A DNA stretch of 64,000 bases from Bradyrhizobium sp. BTAi1 (GCF_000015165.1 NC_009485.1:7583501-7647500), one strand, 5' to 3'. Shown: positions 44,926 to 54,197, counted from the first letter of the stretch. Made by a program: numbers and translations. The notes: generated from the sequence alone by a model not told the origin.

Positions 44926-45309
44926 CTACTTTTTGAACTTGGCCTGACCGGATTGTCCGTCTGCCGTCTTGATGGTGAGGGTGATCGTGGCGCCTGCTGT
45001 CACGGGGCTCTTCGCGTCGCCCTGAAGGGAGTTGTCGCCTTGGGGGGCGAGAGTGACCGTTTCACGCGTACTGCCGCTCGCAATCATGACCGCTGCGGTA
45101 AAGTTTTTGGTTGCAACGGGTTTTGTCGTCTTGGGATCGAAGACGTTGATTGTGATTTTGTTGCCGGATGTCATGAGTTCGGCATCAATGCCAGCAACAT
45201 CCTCCATTGGGCCGCCGTTGGGGCCTTTTTCGCCGCCATGCGCGTGCTGAGCATAGGAGGGTGCGGACCACATAAAGACAACACAAACGATAGCGATCAG
45301 GTATTTCAT
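44926..45309 (-). CDS. Small periplasmic protein of the czc operon
   Basis: A 127-residue secreted protein of unknown function. Signal peptide MKYLIAIVCVVFMWSAPSYA, then QHAHGGEKGPNGGPMEDVAGIDAELM, with HAH near the mature N-terminus that could bind metal, and an all-beta part (KITINVFDPKTTKPVATK, TVTLAPQGDNSLQG, ATITLTIKTADGQSGQAKFKK). ATG 45309 overlaps the czcA stop, so it is made with the pump. It is a candidate periplasmic metal chaperone, but that is inferred only from position, His residues and size. Confidence 0.75.
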   Translation of the reverse strand: MKYLIAIVCVVFMWSAPSYAQHAHGGEKGPNGGPMEDVAGIDAELMTSGNKITINVFDPKTTKPVATKNFTAAVMIASGSTRETVTLAPQGDNSLQGDAKSPVTAGATITLTIKTADGQSGQAKFKK

Positions 45310-48300
45310 GACACTGCTCCTTCTGTAGCCGGTGATTTGGGTTCTGTAGCCTGTGATTTGGATTCGCCATTTTCCAGATCTTCCCGCCTGAACAAGACGT
45401 AGAGAGCCGGTAGTACCAACAAGGTCAGTATGGTCGACGAGATGATTCCGCCGATGACGACCGTCGCCAACGGCCGCTGCACCTCTGCCCCGGCGCCGGT
45501 CGCAATTGCCATGGGCACGAAACCGAGAGATGCGACGAGCGCAGTCATCAGCACCGGCCGCAGCCGCGTCAACGATCCTTCCCGGACCGCATCGATCACG
45601 TTCTTGCCCTCGCTCCGGAGCCGCTCGATAAAAGTAATAATGACGAGGCCGTTGAGCACCGCCACGCCGGACAGGGCGATAAAACCGATCCCGGCGCTGA
45701 TCGACAGCGGAATGCCTCGAAGCAGCAGGGCGATAATTCCGCCAGTCAAAGCCAGCGGTACGCCACTGAACACCAGTAGCGCGTCCGGCATTGAACCAAG
45801 GCTCATGAACAAAAGCAGGAAAATCAACAGAAGCGCGACCGGCACGACGATCGTCAGCCTCTGCGTCGCGGACACCAGTTGCTCGAACTGGCCGCCCCAG
45901 CCGATCCAATAACCGGCCGGAAGTTTGACCTTGGCTTCGACCTGCTCTTGGGCGTCCGCGACGAAAGAGCCGAGGTCTCGTCCACGGACATTCGCGGTCA
46001 CGACAATTCGCCGTTTGCCGTTTTCGCGGCTGATCTGATTGGGTCCGGGCGCGACGTCGATTTGGGCCAGTTCCGAAAGCGGCACATAGCGAATCTGAGA
46101 AAGAGGCGAGTTGCTCCAGAGCGCTGTCACCGGCTTGGCCTGGCTCTCCAGCGGCGGAAGCGGCACCGGAAGCGCCTTGAGCGCCGAGATGTCGGAACGC
46201 AAATGTTCCGGAAGCCGGACGACGATGTTAAAACGGCGATCTCCTTCGAACACCATGCCGGAATTCTTACCGCCGACGGCGATCTCGACCAGGTTCTGCA
46301 CGTCGCCGACGCTGATGCCGTAGCGAGACAGCGCCTGACGGTTGAGCTTGACCGTAAGCACAGGCAACCCCGACGCCTGTTCGGTTTTGACGTCGGCGGC
46401 GCCCTGTACACCCTGCAGGACTGCCTGCACCTTGGCCGCGGACTGGACGAGCACGTCGAGGTCGTCGCCAAAGATCTTGACGCCGACGTCGCTGCGGACG
46501 CCGGAAATCAGCTCGTTGAAGCGTTGCTGGATCGGCTGCGAGATCTCATAGACGTTGCCCGGGATCTCTTCGGCGGCCTCCTGGATCTCGGAAACAACCG
46601 AAGCTTTTGGCTTCTCCGGATCGGGCCATTCCTTCCTCGGTTTCAACATCACGTATCCGTCGGACGTCGAGGGCGGCATCAGGTCGGTTGCAACTTCCGC
46701 GGTTCCGGTGCGGGCAAACACTTCCCGGACCTCCGGTATCTTCAATAATCGCCTTTCGAGCATGGCCTGCATCTCCAGCGACTGCGTCAGGCTGGTGCCG
46801 GGAATACGGATCGCCTGCAGTGCAACATCACCTTCGTCGAGGCTCGGAATGAACTCCCCGCCCATGCGGGAAGCCGCGATGCCGCACACGGCCATCAGCA
46901 GGACCGCGATTCCCGCAACGCCCCATCTGTTGCGGATCGAAGCGGCGAGCAGTGGCGTGTAAACATAGCGCGCACCGCGCATGAACCAGTTCTCATGCTC
47001 GGAGACTTTGCCGGTCACCAGCAAGGCCACGGCAGCCGGCACGAACGTCAGCGACAGGATGCTCGCGCCGGTTAGCGCCATCAGCACTGTCAACGCCATC
47101 GGCGTGAACATCTTTCCTTCGACGCCGGTGAGCGTCAGGATCGGCAGATACACGACGCCGATGATCAACGTCCCGAACAGGCTCGGACCAATCACTTCTT
47201 TTGACGCCGTCAAGATGGTTTCGAACCGTTCCTGCCGATCGAGGACACGGCCCTGCCTGGTTTGCTCCTCGGCCAATAAGCGCAGGCAATTCTCAACGAT
47301 GATCACCGCGCCGTCGATGATGATGCCGAAGTCGATGGCGCCAAGGCTCATCAGGTTTGCGCTGACCTTGTTTTCCACCATGCCGGTAATGGTAAACAGC
47401 ATGGACAGCGGGATGACGAAGGCGGTGGCGATCGCCGCCTTGAAGTTTCCAAGGATCAGGAACAGGATCACGATGACGAGAAGAGCGCCTTCGACGAGGT
47501 TCTTTTCCACGGTCGCAACCGTCGCCTCGACCAGCTTGGTCCGGTCATAGACGGCTCGTGCGATCACGCCTTCCGGCAGGGACCGCCCGATCTCCTTCAG
47601 CTTTGCCGCCACGCGTTGAGCTACTGTCCGGCTATTGTCGCCGATCAGCAGCATGGCGGTGCCTAACACCACCTCCTTGCCGTCCACCGTTGCCGCACCC
47701 GTTCGCAGGTCCTTGCCTTCCTTGACATCGGCCACGTCCATCACCCGCACAGGTACGCCGTGGCGGGAGCCGATCACGATCTGCTTTATTTCCTCGACAT
47801 TTGCGACCTGGCCGGGCGTGCGAACGAGATACTGCTCGCCGTTGCGTTCGATATACCCCGCTCCAACGTTGGCATTGTTCGCGGCCAGCGCCGTCATGAC
47901 CTCGCGAAAACTGAGCTTGTAGGCCATCAGTTGCGCCGGATCCGGCAGCACATGGAATTGCCGTTCGAAGCCGCCAATGGTGTTGACCTCGATGACGCCG
48001 GGAACATTCCGTAGTTGTGGCTTGATGATCCAATCCTGGATCGTCCGCAGGTCGCTTGGCGTGTATTCGTCACCGCCGGTTTTGCGTGCTTCCGGTTTTG
48101 CCTCGACGGTGAACAGATAGATTTCACCGAGGCCGGTAGAGATTGGTCCCATCGCAGTTTCGATGCTGGGCGGAAGCTGGTCCTTGACCTGCTGAATCCG
48201 CTCGTTGACCAATTGCCGGGCGAAATAGATGTCGGTCCCGTCTTTGAAGATGATGGTGACCTGGCTCAAGCCGTAGCGGGATTGGGAGCGGGTGCTGTCC

Positions 48301-48536
48301 AGATGAGGCAAACCTCCCATCGCGGTCTCGATCGGAAACGTGATCCGCTGCTCGACTTCCAGCGGCGAATAGCCGGGCGCGCGACTGTTGATCTGGATCT
48401 GAACGTTGGTGATGTCAGGCACGGCGTCGATCGGCAGACGCGTGAAATTCCACGCTCCGAAAGCGGCCATGACAAAAACGCCGATCATCACCAGCCAACG
48501 CTGCCGGATGGAGAAAGAAAGAATCCCGTTAATCAT
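45306..48536 (-). CDS. czcA: Heavy-metal RND efflux pump, inner-membrane subunit
   Basis: A 1076-residue HME-RND pump with 12 TM helices and two large periplasmic loops. The start MINGILSFSIRQRWLVMIGVF at 48536 is the family N-terminus; the frame beyond is not conserved. PIDAVPDITNVQIQINSRAPGYSPLEVEQRITFPIE is the N-terminal signature. The TM4 motif DFGIIIDGAVIIVEN is of the CzcA/CnrA (Co, Zn, Cd, Ni) kind rather than the Cu/Ag kind. It forms a tripartite pump with CzcB and CzcC and takes up metal from cytosol or periplasm. It overlaps the PII-like gene by 8 bases. Confidence 0.93.
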   Translation of the reverse strand: MINGILSFSIRQRWLVMIGVFVMAAFGAWNFTRLPIDAVPDITNVQIQINSRAPGYSPLEVEQRITFPIETAMGGLPHLDSTRSQSRYGLSQVTIIFKDGTDIYFARQLVNERIQQVKDQLPPSIETAMGPISTGLGEIYLFTVEAKPEARKTGGDEYTPSDLRTIQDWIIKPQLRNVPGVIEVNTIGGFERQFHVLPDPAQLMAYKLSFREVMTALAANNANVGAGYIERNGEQYLVRTPGQVANVEEIKQIVIGSRHGVPVRVMDVADVKEGKDLRTGAATVDGKEVVLGTAMLLIGDNSRTVAQRVAAKLKEIGRSLPEGVIARAVYDRTKLVEATVATVEKNLVEGALLVIVILFLILGNFKAAIATAFVIPLSMLFTITGMVENKVSANLMSLGAIDFGIIIDGAVIIVENCLRLLAEEQTRQGRVLDRQERFETILTASKEVIGPSLFGTLIIGVVYLPILTLTGVEGKMFTPMALTVLMALTGASILSLTFVPAAVALLVTGKVSEHENWFMRGARYVYTPLLAASIRNRWGVAGIAVLLMAVCGIAASRMGGEFIPSLDEGDVALQAIRIPGTSLTQSLEMQAMLERRLLKIPEVREVFARTGTAEVATDLMPPSTSDGYVMLKPRKEWPDPEKPKASVVSEIQEAAEEIPGNVYEISQPIQQRFNELISGVRSDVGVKIFGDDLDVLVQSAAKVQAVLQGVQGAADVKTEQASGLPVLTVKLNRQALSRYGISVGDVQNLVEIAVGGKNSGMVFEGDRRFNIVVRLPEHLRSDISALKALPVPLPPLESQAKPVTALWSNSPLSQIRYVPLSELAQIDVAPGPNQISRENGKRRIVVTANVRGRDLGSFVADAQEQVEAKVKLPAGYWIGWGGQFEQLVSATQRLTIVVPVALLLIFLLLFMSLGSMPDALLVFSGVPLALTGGIIALLLRGIPLSISAGIGFIALSGVAVLNGLVIITFIERLRSEGKNVIDAVREGSLTRLRPVLMTALVASLGFVPMAIATGAGAEVQRPLATVVIGGIISSTILTLLVLPALYVLFRREDLENGESKSQATEPKSPATEGAVS

Positions 48537-48894
48537 GAGGTTGCTCCGGGCGCTTGCCAATTTCCCTGACGCGCGAGAACGAATGGACCGGCGTCGTGTA
48601 GACGACGCCGTCACCTTTCCTGCCGGTCCATGCGGCCGAGGCGATCCGCCTGCAAATGTCCTCAGCGAGGTCGGAGCGGCAAACCAATCTCAGCTCCAAA
48701 TATTGATGGTAAGTGAGGTCCGCGTCAGTCGAGATGTAACTGCCGCCCTGTCCGCGCCCTCTTCCTTGTCCCCTCACTTCGTCGAAGGTGAAACCGGGGA
48801 AATCAGCAAGGTCGTGCAGCGCACGAACGACATGACCCTCCATGTGCGGCCGGATCAGCGCGGTGATCAACGTCTTGCTGCCCTCAATGCTCAT
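48529..48894 (-). CDS. PII-like regulator inside the czc operon
   Basis: A 121-residue small protein of the PII-like fold. The start KTLITALIRPHMEGHVVRALHDL is the betaalphabeta core. A T-loop-like region, GQGRGRGQGGSYIS, is Gly/Arg-rich and lacks the Tyr used by classical PII. The end WTGRKGDGVVYTTPVHSFSRVREIG keeps the GDGxxxxxPVxxxxRxR pattern. Members of this group sense nucleotides, metal or other ligands and touch a membrane partner. It lies between the czcB and czcA genes with overlaps on both sides (11 bases with czcB, 8 with czcA), so it is made with the pump and may gate it. Confidence 0.82.
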   Translation of the reverse strand: MSIEGSKTLITALIRPHMEGHVVRALHDLADFPGFTFDEVRGQGRGRGQGGSYISTDADLTYHQYLELRLVCRSDLAEDICRRIASAAWTGRKGDGVVYTTPVHSFSRVREIGKRPEQPHD

Positions 48895-49831
48895 CGCCGC
48901 CCGCTCCCTTTGTCATCTCCGCCTTCACGATGAAGCTGTTTTGCGCCGCGTAGAGATCGCCATCGAAGACGCCGAACAGAATTTCGACGAGCTGCGGATC
49001 GCGGTCGCCCACCTCGACATCGCGTGCCTCGAACTTCTCGCCTTTGCGCACGAAGACAACGGTTCGATTTTCCACGGTCTGAAGCGCAGACGACTTGACC
49101 GCGACCGGAACCGTCTTGGCCGACAACGTGAGGCGCCCCGTGATGAACAGTCCAGGCCGCAGCCGCTGGCTGGGATTTGTGACAATTGCCCTTGCAATGG
49201 CGCTTTGGGTGTCACTGCTCCCAACGGGGGAAAGATAGGAAATCTTGGCCTCGATTGGGGGTCCACCGTCGGCCGGATCGATGAGTACCTGATCGCCCAT
49301 GCTGACCCGCTTCAGGTCGCGGCGGTAGACCGAGAAGTCCACCCAAACATTCGACAAATCCGCTACCACGAATGCCGATTTCTGTTCGGAGACGAACTCA
49401 CCCAGCGAGATCTGACGATCGATGACCGTGCCCGCAAGCGATGCCTTCAACTCGTATTGCGTCAAGCTCTGATTGCTTTCGATGACGGCCAGCACATCGC
49501 CCTTCTGGACGACGTCGCCGATCCGCTTGCGGACGTCCCGGACGATACCAGGAAAGCGCGGTGTGACCTGAACCAGCGACTCCTGGTTCGGCTGCACGAT
49601 ACCGTTAAGCAACAGGCTGTCCCGCAACACACCGGTTGAGGCCTTTACCAGCTCAATTCCAGCGGCCTCAATCTTGGCGTCGCTTAAAGCGACGCTGTCT
49701 GCATGTTCTTCCTTCTCGGCTTTTTCGGTAGGAGCCGTCTTGGGTACGGCCGGTTTCAGCATTCGATAGCCGCCATAGACCAGCCCCGCTGCGACCAACA
49801 CGAAAAAAAAGTATCTCAGAAGTCGTTTCAT
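48884..49831 (-). CDS. czcB: Heavy-metal RND efflux adaptor subunit
   Basis: A 315-residue periplasmic adaptor. An N-terminal membrane anchor (LLRYFFFVLVAAGLVYGGYRML) is followed by a barrel-sandwich and hairpin portion: QPNQESLVQVTPRFPGIVRDVRKRIGDVVQKGDVLAVIES, then LAGTVIDRQISLGEFV, ADLSNVWVDFSVYRRD and GRLTLSAKTVPVAVKSSALQ. It is shorter than Cupriavidus CzcB, lacking the long Ncc-type insertion. It joins the inner pump to the TolC-like channel. ATG 49831 overlaps czcC by 4 bases. Confidence 0.92.
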   Translation of the reverse strand: MKRLLRYFFFVLVAAGLVYGGYRMLKPAVPKTAPTEKAEKEEHADSVALSDAKIEAAGIELVKASTGVLRDSLLLNGIVQPNQESLVQVTPRFPGIVRDVRKRIGDVVQKGDVLAVIESNQSLTQYELKASLAGTVIDRQISLGEFVSEQKSAFVVADLSNVWVDFSVYRRDLKRVSMGDQVLIDPADGGPPIEAKISYLSPVGSSDTQSAIARAIVTNPSQRLRPGLFITGRLTLSAKTVPVAVKSSALQTVENRTVVFVRKGEKFEARDVEVGDRDPQLVEILFGVFDGDLYAAQNSFIVKAEMTKGAGGDEH

Positions 49832-51102
49832 CTTGACGTCTCGCGCGTGAGCGTAAACGGGTTGCCGACAAGACCTTCGATCGTCGCGATGGCAATGTGA
49901 AAGTTCTGCAGGGCCTCCTGTTCTCGAAGCAGCGCCTGCAAGACCGAGCCTTTGACATCGAGCAGCTCAAGCAGCGTAAACCGTCCCTGCAGATAGCCGC
50001 TCTGGATCGTCTCGGAAGCACTACGTGCATTCGGAATGATTGACGTCCGCAGCAGCTTGAGCTCGGCCAAGGCGCCGGTAAGGGTATCGTAGGCACGGCC
50101 GACGATACTGGTGAGGACGAGCTTGTTGATCGCGCGCTCGGCATCAGTCTTTGCAAGCGTTTCCTGAGCAGCGATGATGTTGCCCGCGTTCTGATCGAAA
50201 ATCGGTATCGGAATCGACACGCCGAGCCGTACGGCATTGTCATTGGTGTCTTGATAGTGCCGCCAGCCCGCCGAAATGCGCGGATCGGGGATTGCTTTCA
50301 GACGCGCGATCAGGAGTTCTGCGTTGCGTTGGGCCGCAACCGCCGTCCAACGCAACAATTGCGGGTTGGCTTCAATCGCCTGCAACACGTCCCGGAACGG
50401 CGGCGGTTGTCCAATGTTGGTTAGCCGCCCCAACGCTTTGCCGAAATGAGGGCTGCTGTCGCCCATCAGGATTGCGAGGTCGCGACGCGCTAAAGCGAGT
50501 TGTGTCTTGGCGCGCTCCCGCTCGACCCGGAATAAATCGGCCGCGACCCGCGCACGCAGTGTTTCAGCCGGTGAAGAAGCACCTTCCTGAACGCGCTTTT
50601 CCAACAGGGGAATGAGGGTGCCAAAGCTTTCGATCTGCTCGTCGAAGATCTCGATCCGCCGCTGCGCACTGATGATCGTGATGAACGCGATCGCGGCTTC
50701 CGACAAAACCTCCAGCCGCGTTGCGCGTCGCTGCCACACTGCCGTGCCGATGCCGGCCTCACCGGCAGCGATGCGCGCTTCCCGTTTGCCACCCAATTCG
50801 ACGAGCTGGCTGAGCTGCAGATTGGTCTCGGCTGATCGTAGGCCTTTGTAAGGTCCCGATCCCAGCGCGTTGTCGAGCTCGAACGAAACGTCCGGATTGG
50901 GCAGTACGCCGGCCTGGATGCGCAGCCCGCCGGCAATACCGATGTCACGCTCCGCCGCCGTCAGCCTCGGGTTCGCTGCCAAGGCCCGCTGCAGTGCTTG
51001 CGGCAGCGAAATGGCGGGCGACGCGCGTTCGGCGGCCTGTACGGGAATTGTGAATAAAAGCATTGCACCCGCCAGGCGCAAAGCCACTCGAACCAACCAC
51101 AT
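49828..51102 (-). CDS. czcC: TolC-family outer-membrane channel of the czc pump
   Basis: A 424-residue outer-membrane factor. Signal peptide to about residue 23 (FTIPVQAAERA), then two repeats of coiled helices: ISLPQALQRALAANPRLTAAERDIGIAGG, QLSQLVELGGKREARI, RISAGWRHYQDTNDNAVRLGVSIPIPIFDQNAGNIIAAQ. The LELGGKR and SIPIPIFDQNxG motifs mark the HME-type TolC subfamily. It forms the exit duct. First gene of the czc operon, which runs to 44459. Confidence 0.92.
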   Translation of the reverse strand: MWLVRVALRLAGAMLLFTIPVQAAERASPAISLPQALQRALAANPRLTAAERDIGIAGGLRIQAGVLPNPDVSFELDNALGSGPYKGLRSAETNLQLSQLVELGGKREARIAAGEAGIGTAVWQRRATRLEVLSEAAIAFITIISAQRRIEIFDEQIESFGTLIPLLEKRVQEGASSPAETLRARVAADLFRVERERAKTQLALARRDLAILMGDSSPHFGKALGRLTNIGQPPPFRDVLQAIEANPQLLRWTAVAAQRNAELLIARLKAIPDPRISAGWRHYQDTNDNAVRLGVSIPIPIFDQNAGNIIAAQETLAKTDAERAINKLVLTSIVGRAYDTLTGALAELKLLRTSIIPNARSASETIQSGYLQGRFTLLELLDVKGSVLQALLREQEALQNFHIAIATIEGLVGNPFTLTRETSR

Positions 51103-51165
51103 AAGATCAACCTGAATAGCGAAACAGATGACGACGCGACTTTAGTCGCGCGTTCGGCTAGTTGC

Positions 51166-51543
51166 TCAGGTGAGATGCTTGGGTGGCGGCGTATCGAGCC
51201 AGAGAGGGTTGGCGTGAAGATGGTGTTGAGCCACAAAGGACCGCCTGACGAGCTTGGCAGACCGACCGCTTACCGCGGCCAGCGCTGGCGTCAGGACCGG
51301 TGCACAGACGTAACAATGGCTGGCGACCACCGGCAACTTTCTGGTTCCATCGTCATCTGGACCGCCTTCATCCGAAGCGGTGCTGAAATCGGAGGCGAGC
51401 GAGATTCCCACGGCCTCGTCGGCGCAGGACACGGCATGGGACATTCCGACGAAAAGATACGCAAAGGCAAGCAAAGCCAGCAGCGCACGGCGAGCGCCCG
51501 ACGCTTTCGATGTAGGCAACCTTTTGTTCAGCCGATGGCTCAT
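51166..51543 (-). CDS. Small exported Cys/His protein, CzcI-like position
   Basis: A 125-residue protein of uncertain function. After SGARRALLALLAFAYLFVGMSHA (export segment) come VSCADEAVG, an acidic EGGPDDDG patch and ASHCYVCAPVLTPA, an HCxxC-like pair. The C-terminus is AQHHLHANPLWLDTPPPKHLT, with His residues and a di-Pro motif seen in small proteins at the head of czc or copper operons (CzcI, NccX or DUF2946 style). It lies 63 bases before czcC, and near the palindrome at 51570. Metal binding is inferred from the residues, not shown. Confidence 0.7.
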   Translation of the reverse strand: MSHRLNKRLPTSKASGARRALLALLAFAYLFVGMSHAVSCADEAVGISLASDFSTASDEGGPDDDGTRKLPVVASHCYVCAPVLTPALAAVSGRSAKLVRRSFVAQHHLHANPLWLDTPPPKHLT

Positions 51544-51569
51544 ATGTTCCGATTAGCAAGTCTTGCAGA

Positions 51570-51582
51570 GTAATACTATTAC
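51570..51582. promoter_or_regulatory. Palindromic operator candidate GTAATA-C-TATTAC
   Basis: A perfect 13-base palindrome in the divergent gap between the czc operon and the CDF gene, 27 bases before the 125-residue protein start. Symmetric AT-rich sites are usual for metal-responsive ArsR/SmtB-type repressors. No such repressor gene is visible nearby. Confidence 0.5.
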
Positions 51583-51709
51583 ATTGTCGCGCGTCCGTCC
51601 GGAACCCCCAGATTTACGAATAGCTGGTTCTGTCAGACAACGTTCACCTGGCCGTCACACTGGCGGAAAATGAGCTTGAAGTTGTTCGCAATAGAGAGAG
51701 GTTTTGGTT

Positions 51710-52621
51710 ATGGGTGAAGGTCATTCGCACGGAGGTGCAATCCCGTCGGCGGCCGGGCGGCACCGCAAGCCTCTTTACGCGGCGCTGGCCCTGACGTTGA
51801 CGTATATGACCGCCGAAATCGTTGGCGGAATCTGGACCGGCAGCCTCGCCCTGATCGCGGATGCCGCGCATATGGCGACCGATGCCGGCGGGTTGGGCCT
51901 GGCGTTGTTCGCAATTCATTTCGCTCAAAAAGCTCCAACGCCGCAAAAGACCTATGGCTATCTACGGACTGAAATCCTTGCCGCACTGATTAATGCGGTC
52001 GTTCTCCTGCTGCTGACAATTTATATTCTTTACGAGGCATATAAGCGGTTCCTGTCGCCGCCCGAAATTTTGGGCACGCCGATGCTGGCGGTCGCCGCCG
52101 TCGGGCTGATCGTCAATCTCGTCAGCATGAAGTTATTGTCGGCCGGCTCCTCCGAGAGCCTCAACGTCCAAGGGGCGTATTTCGAGGTTCTCAGCGACAT
52201 GCTTGGTTCCTTGGGCGTGATCGCCGCGGCCCTGATCATCATGTTTACCGGCTGGACCCTTGCCGATCCGATTATCGGCGCCGGGATCGGCCTCTTCATC
52301 GTACCGCGCACGTGGAAGCTGTTGAATCAGGCCGTTCATATCCTGATGGAAGGCGTACCGGCCGAGATCGATCTCCCACTCCTCGAAAAGGCGCTGCGGG
52401 AAATTCCGGGCGTTACGGCGGTTCACGATTTGCACGTCTGGACTATTACGTCCGGAACGGACTCCCTGACCGGGCATCTCGTCGTGACTGACATGCAGGC
52501 CGCAGCCACGGTGCTGAAACGCGCCAAAGCCGTTCTGGAGGAGAAGTTCAAGATTGATCACGTGACTTTGCAAATTGAGGACGAAGAAATTCGCGCGGCT
52601 GAGCCGGCTCTGCGAGTCTAG
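51710..52621 (+). CDS. Cation diffusion facilitator (CzcD-like exporter)
   Basis: A 303-residue metal/H+ antiporter of the CDF family. The N-terminus starts GEGHSHGG; TM2 carries DAAHMATD with the His-x3-Asp pair. TM5 reads FEVLSDMLGSLGVI, with Glu instead of the usual His before x3-Asp. The C-terminal cytoplasmic domain (TAVHDLHVWTITSGTDSLTGHLVV) is typical. ATG 51710 follows GAGAGAGG; TTG 51704 is an alternative. It exports Zn2+, Cd2+ or Co2+ from the cytosol and complements the RND pump. It is divergent from the czc operon. Confidence 0.9.
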   Translation: MGEGHSHGGAIPSAAGRHRKPLYAALALTLTYMTAEIVGGIWTGSLALIADAAHMATDAGGLGLALFAIHFAQKAPTPQKTYGYLRTEILAALINAVVLLLLTIYILYEAYKRFLSPPEILGTPMLAVAAVGLIVNLVSMKLLSAGSSESLNVQGAYFEVLSDMLGSLGVIAAALIIMFTGWTLADPIIGAGIGLFIVPRTWKLLNQAVHILMEGVPAEIDLPLLEKALREIPGVTAVHDLHVWTITSGTDSLTGHLVVTDMQAAATVLKRAKAVLEEKFKIDHVTLQIEDEEIRAAEPALRV

Positions 52622-52684
52622 ATCTCGAGGTCTTGGCGTCGCCACGTATTCCTACCAATTTCACGTTCTATTCCTTTTCGCTGT

Positions 52685-53527
52685 TCATGGACCGGGATCG
52701 CGCACGACTGTCGCGGGATCGGCTGCGTCGCACTGAGCCAACTTGTCTGCGAACTCGCGGAGCAGAAATAGACTTACGTCGTCGAGCGATTCGTGATCCT
52801 TGCGAAACGGCTGCTCAAGCGTTTCGATGAGATAAAGAGCATAGATGAACATATAGGAGATGAACCCAAAAATCAGTGCGGTGCCGGGCGAACCTTCGGT
52901 CTCTAGAAACAGCAATAGCAGGACGATCGCTGCAACCAGCGTTTTTACCAGGATGTAGACCGACGGCACGAACTGCATGCTTTGGATGTGATAGATGCGG
53001 AATACGCATCTGCGAAGCTGATCCTGCTGACCGCGCAGTCGAACAATAAAATTGGCGGGCATCCCGAGCGAGTCCATCTGTGCGAACACCGGTGTGAGCT
53101 TGTCGATCTCGGCGATGACGGGTTGCAGTCTGCTGTGGGCGCCTTCGTGCCCCAAGCCCTTCTGCAGTGTCACCAGAATGCCCGATAGAATAGCCCGCAG
53201 GGATCCAAGTTGAAAACTCTTTGCTTTTTCGGCAAAGCACATGGCGTCGTCATGAATCGCCTCCAGAGCGACGCGAATATCGGCTGGCAAGCGTTCCGAT
53301 TCCTTGTAATCGGATAGAACGCCGGACAACAAAAAACCGATGATGAAGATGGCGCCGCCGATCGCACTGGTCAGCAAGGTGCTGAGCGTCACGAATTCAA
53401 ACTGCATCCAGTGAACGAATACCTTGAGCAAGCTGATCGCGATGACCAAACCTGCCACCACGAAAAACAGCTTGAGTCTCTTCAGGTGGTGACGCTTGTT
53501 GAGCCAATCCATAACTGGAACTTTCAT
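52685..53527 (-). CDS. Hypothetical membrane protein (bestrophin/DUF4239-like size and pattern)
   Basis: A protein of about 280 residues with two TM helices near the N-terminus (FFVVAGLVIAISLLKVFVHWM and TLLTSAIGGAIFIIGFLLSGVLSDYKESERLPADIRVALEAI), a soluble middle with several Arg/Cys residues, and two more TM helices (YILVKTLVAAIVLLLLFLETEG and ALIFGFISYMFIYALYLIETLEQPF). The FLLSGVLSDYKESERLP segment recalls bestrophin-type or DUF4239 proteins. No strong ribosome-binding site is visible; ATG 53527 or 53512 are possible starts. Its role is unknown. It lies tail-to-tail with the CDF gene. Confidence 0.7.
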   Translation of the reverse strand: MKVPVMDWLNKRHHLKRLKLFFVVAGLVIAISLLKVFVHWMQFEFVTLSTLLTSAIGGAIFIIGFLLSGVLSDYKESERLPADIRVALEAIHDDAMCFAEKAKSFQLGSLRAILSGILVTLQKGLGHEGAHSRLQPVIAEIDKLTPVFAQMDSLGMPANFIVRLRGQQDQLRRCVFRIYHIQSMQFVPSVYILVKTLVAAIVLLLLFLETEGSPGTALIFGFISYMFIYALYLIETLEQPFRKDHESLDDVSLFLLREFADKLAQCDAADPATVVRDPGP

Positions 53528-53873
53528 CAAACACGATGTTGCGCTGGGGAAACGCGGTCTCGGACACTGCAAGGACGCTGAGTCAGTTGCGATATTTATT
53601 GAATGAATTTCTGTCTGCATTCCAATTCACGATGGCGGACGTTGTGAAAAGGGCCGCAGCACAGCATCACCTATTTGCTGGAGAAGCGTCTCTTTCATGG
53701 CGCAGAAGGGGACATGACACTCGCATCCCTTTGAAAGGGTTTATTGAGCTTTAGGGATCTGGGAAAAGCGCGTTACCGATCCGGGAACTTGCGAGTAAGC
53801 TCGGCGACAACAAACCAAATCATGCCATGATTGTGGACGACGCTGATAGTCTTAAGGTTCGAGGGAGAGGGAC

Positions 53874-54197
53874 ATGATCAAGCATTTGACGGCCGTGGCC
53901 GTTCTGGCGGCAATTCTGTTTGTTGCACAACCGGCACTGGCGCAGCATCACGGCGGGGACCATCATGGAGGTGGTCATTTTGGAGGTGGCTATTTTGGAG
54001 GTCACTTCGGCGGAGGTCACCACGGCGGGTTTGGCGGACACCATGGCGGGCATTACGGTTTTTATGGTGGATTTTATCCGGCCCCCTATTATGGCAGCTA
54101 TTATCCATACGCGTATGCCGCGGATTGTTTCATTCGCCAACGCGCCGTTTGGACCCCTTACGGTTACAGAACCCGGCGGGTCCGCGTCTGCATGTAA
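53874..54197 (+). CDS. Small His/Gly-rich secreted protein
   Basis: A 107-residue protein with signal peptide MIKHLTAVAVLAAILFVAQPALA, then HHGGDHHGGGHFGGGYFGGH... with about 15 His residues, and a Tyr/Pro-rich end that includes YYPYAYAADCFIRQRAVWTPYGYRTRRVRVCM with two Cys. Many rhizobial genomes encode such proteins, and the last part is typical of a family of periplasmic GFGGG/H proteins. The His pairs could bind Ni, Zn or Cu. GAGGGAGAGGGAC before ATG 53874 is a strong ribosome-binding site. It sits amid metal-resistance genes. Confidence 0.8.
   Translation: MIKHLTAVAVLAAILFVAQPALAQHHGGDHHGGGHFGGGYFGGHFGGGHHGGFGGHHGGHYGFYGGFYPAPYYGSYYPYAYAADCFIRQRAVWTPYGYRTRRVRVCM

Noticed and set aside
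45310..45909. N-terminal extension of the 127-residue secreted protein
   Set aside because: It overlaps czcA; ATG 45309 begins a clear signal peptide and overlaps the czcA stop.
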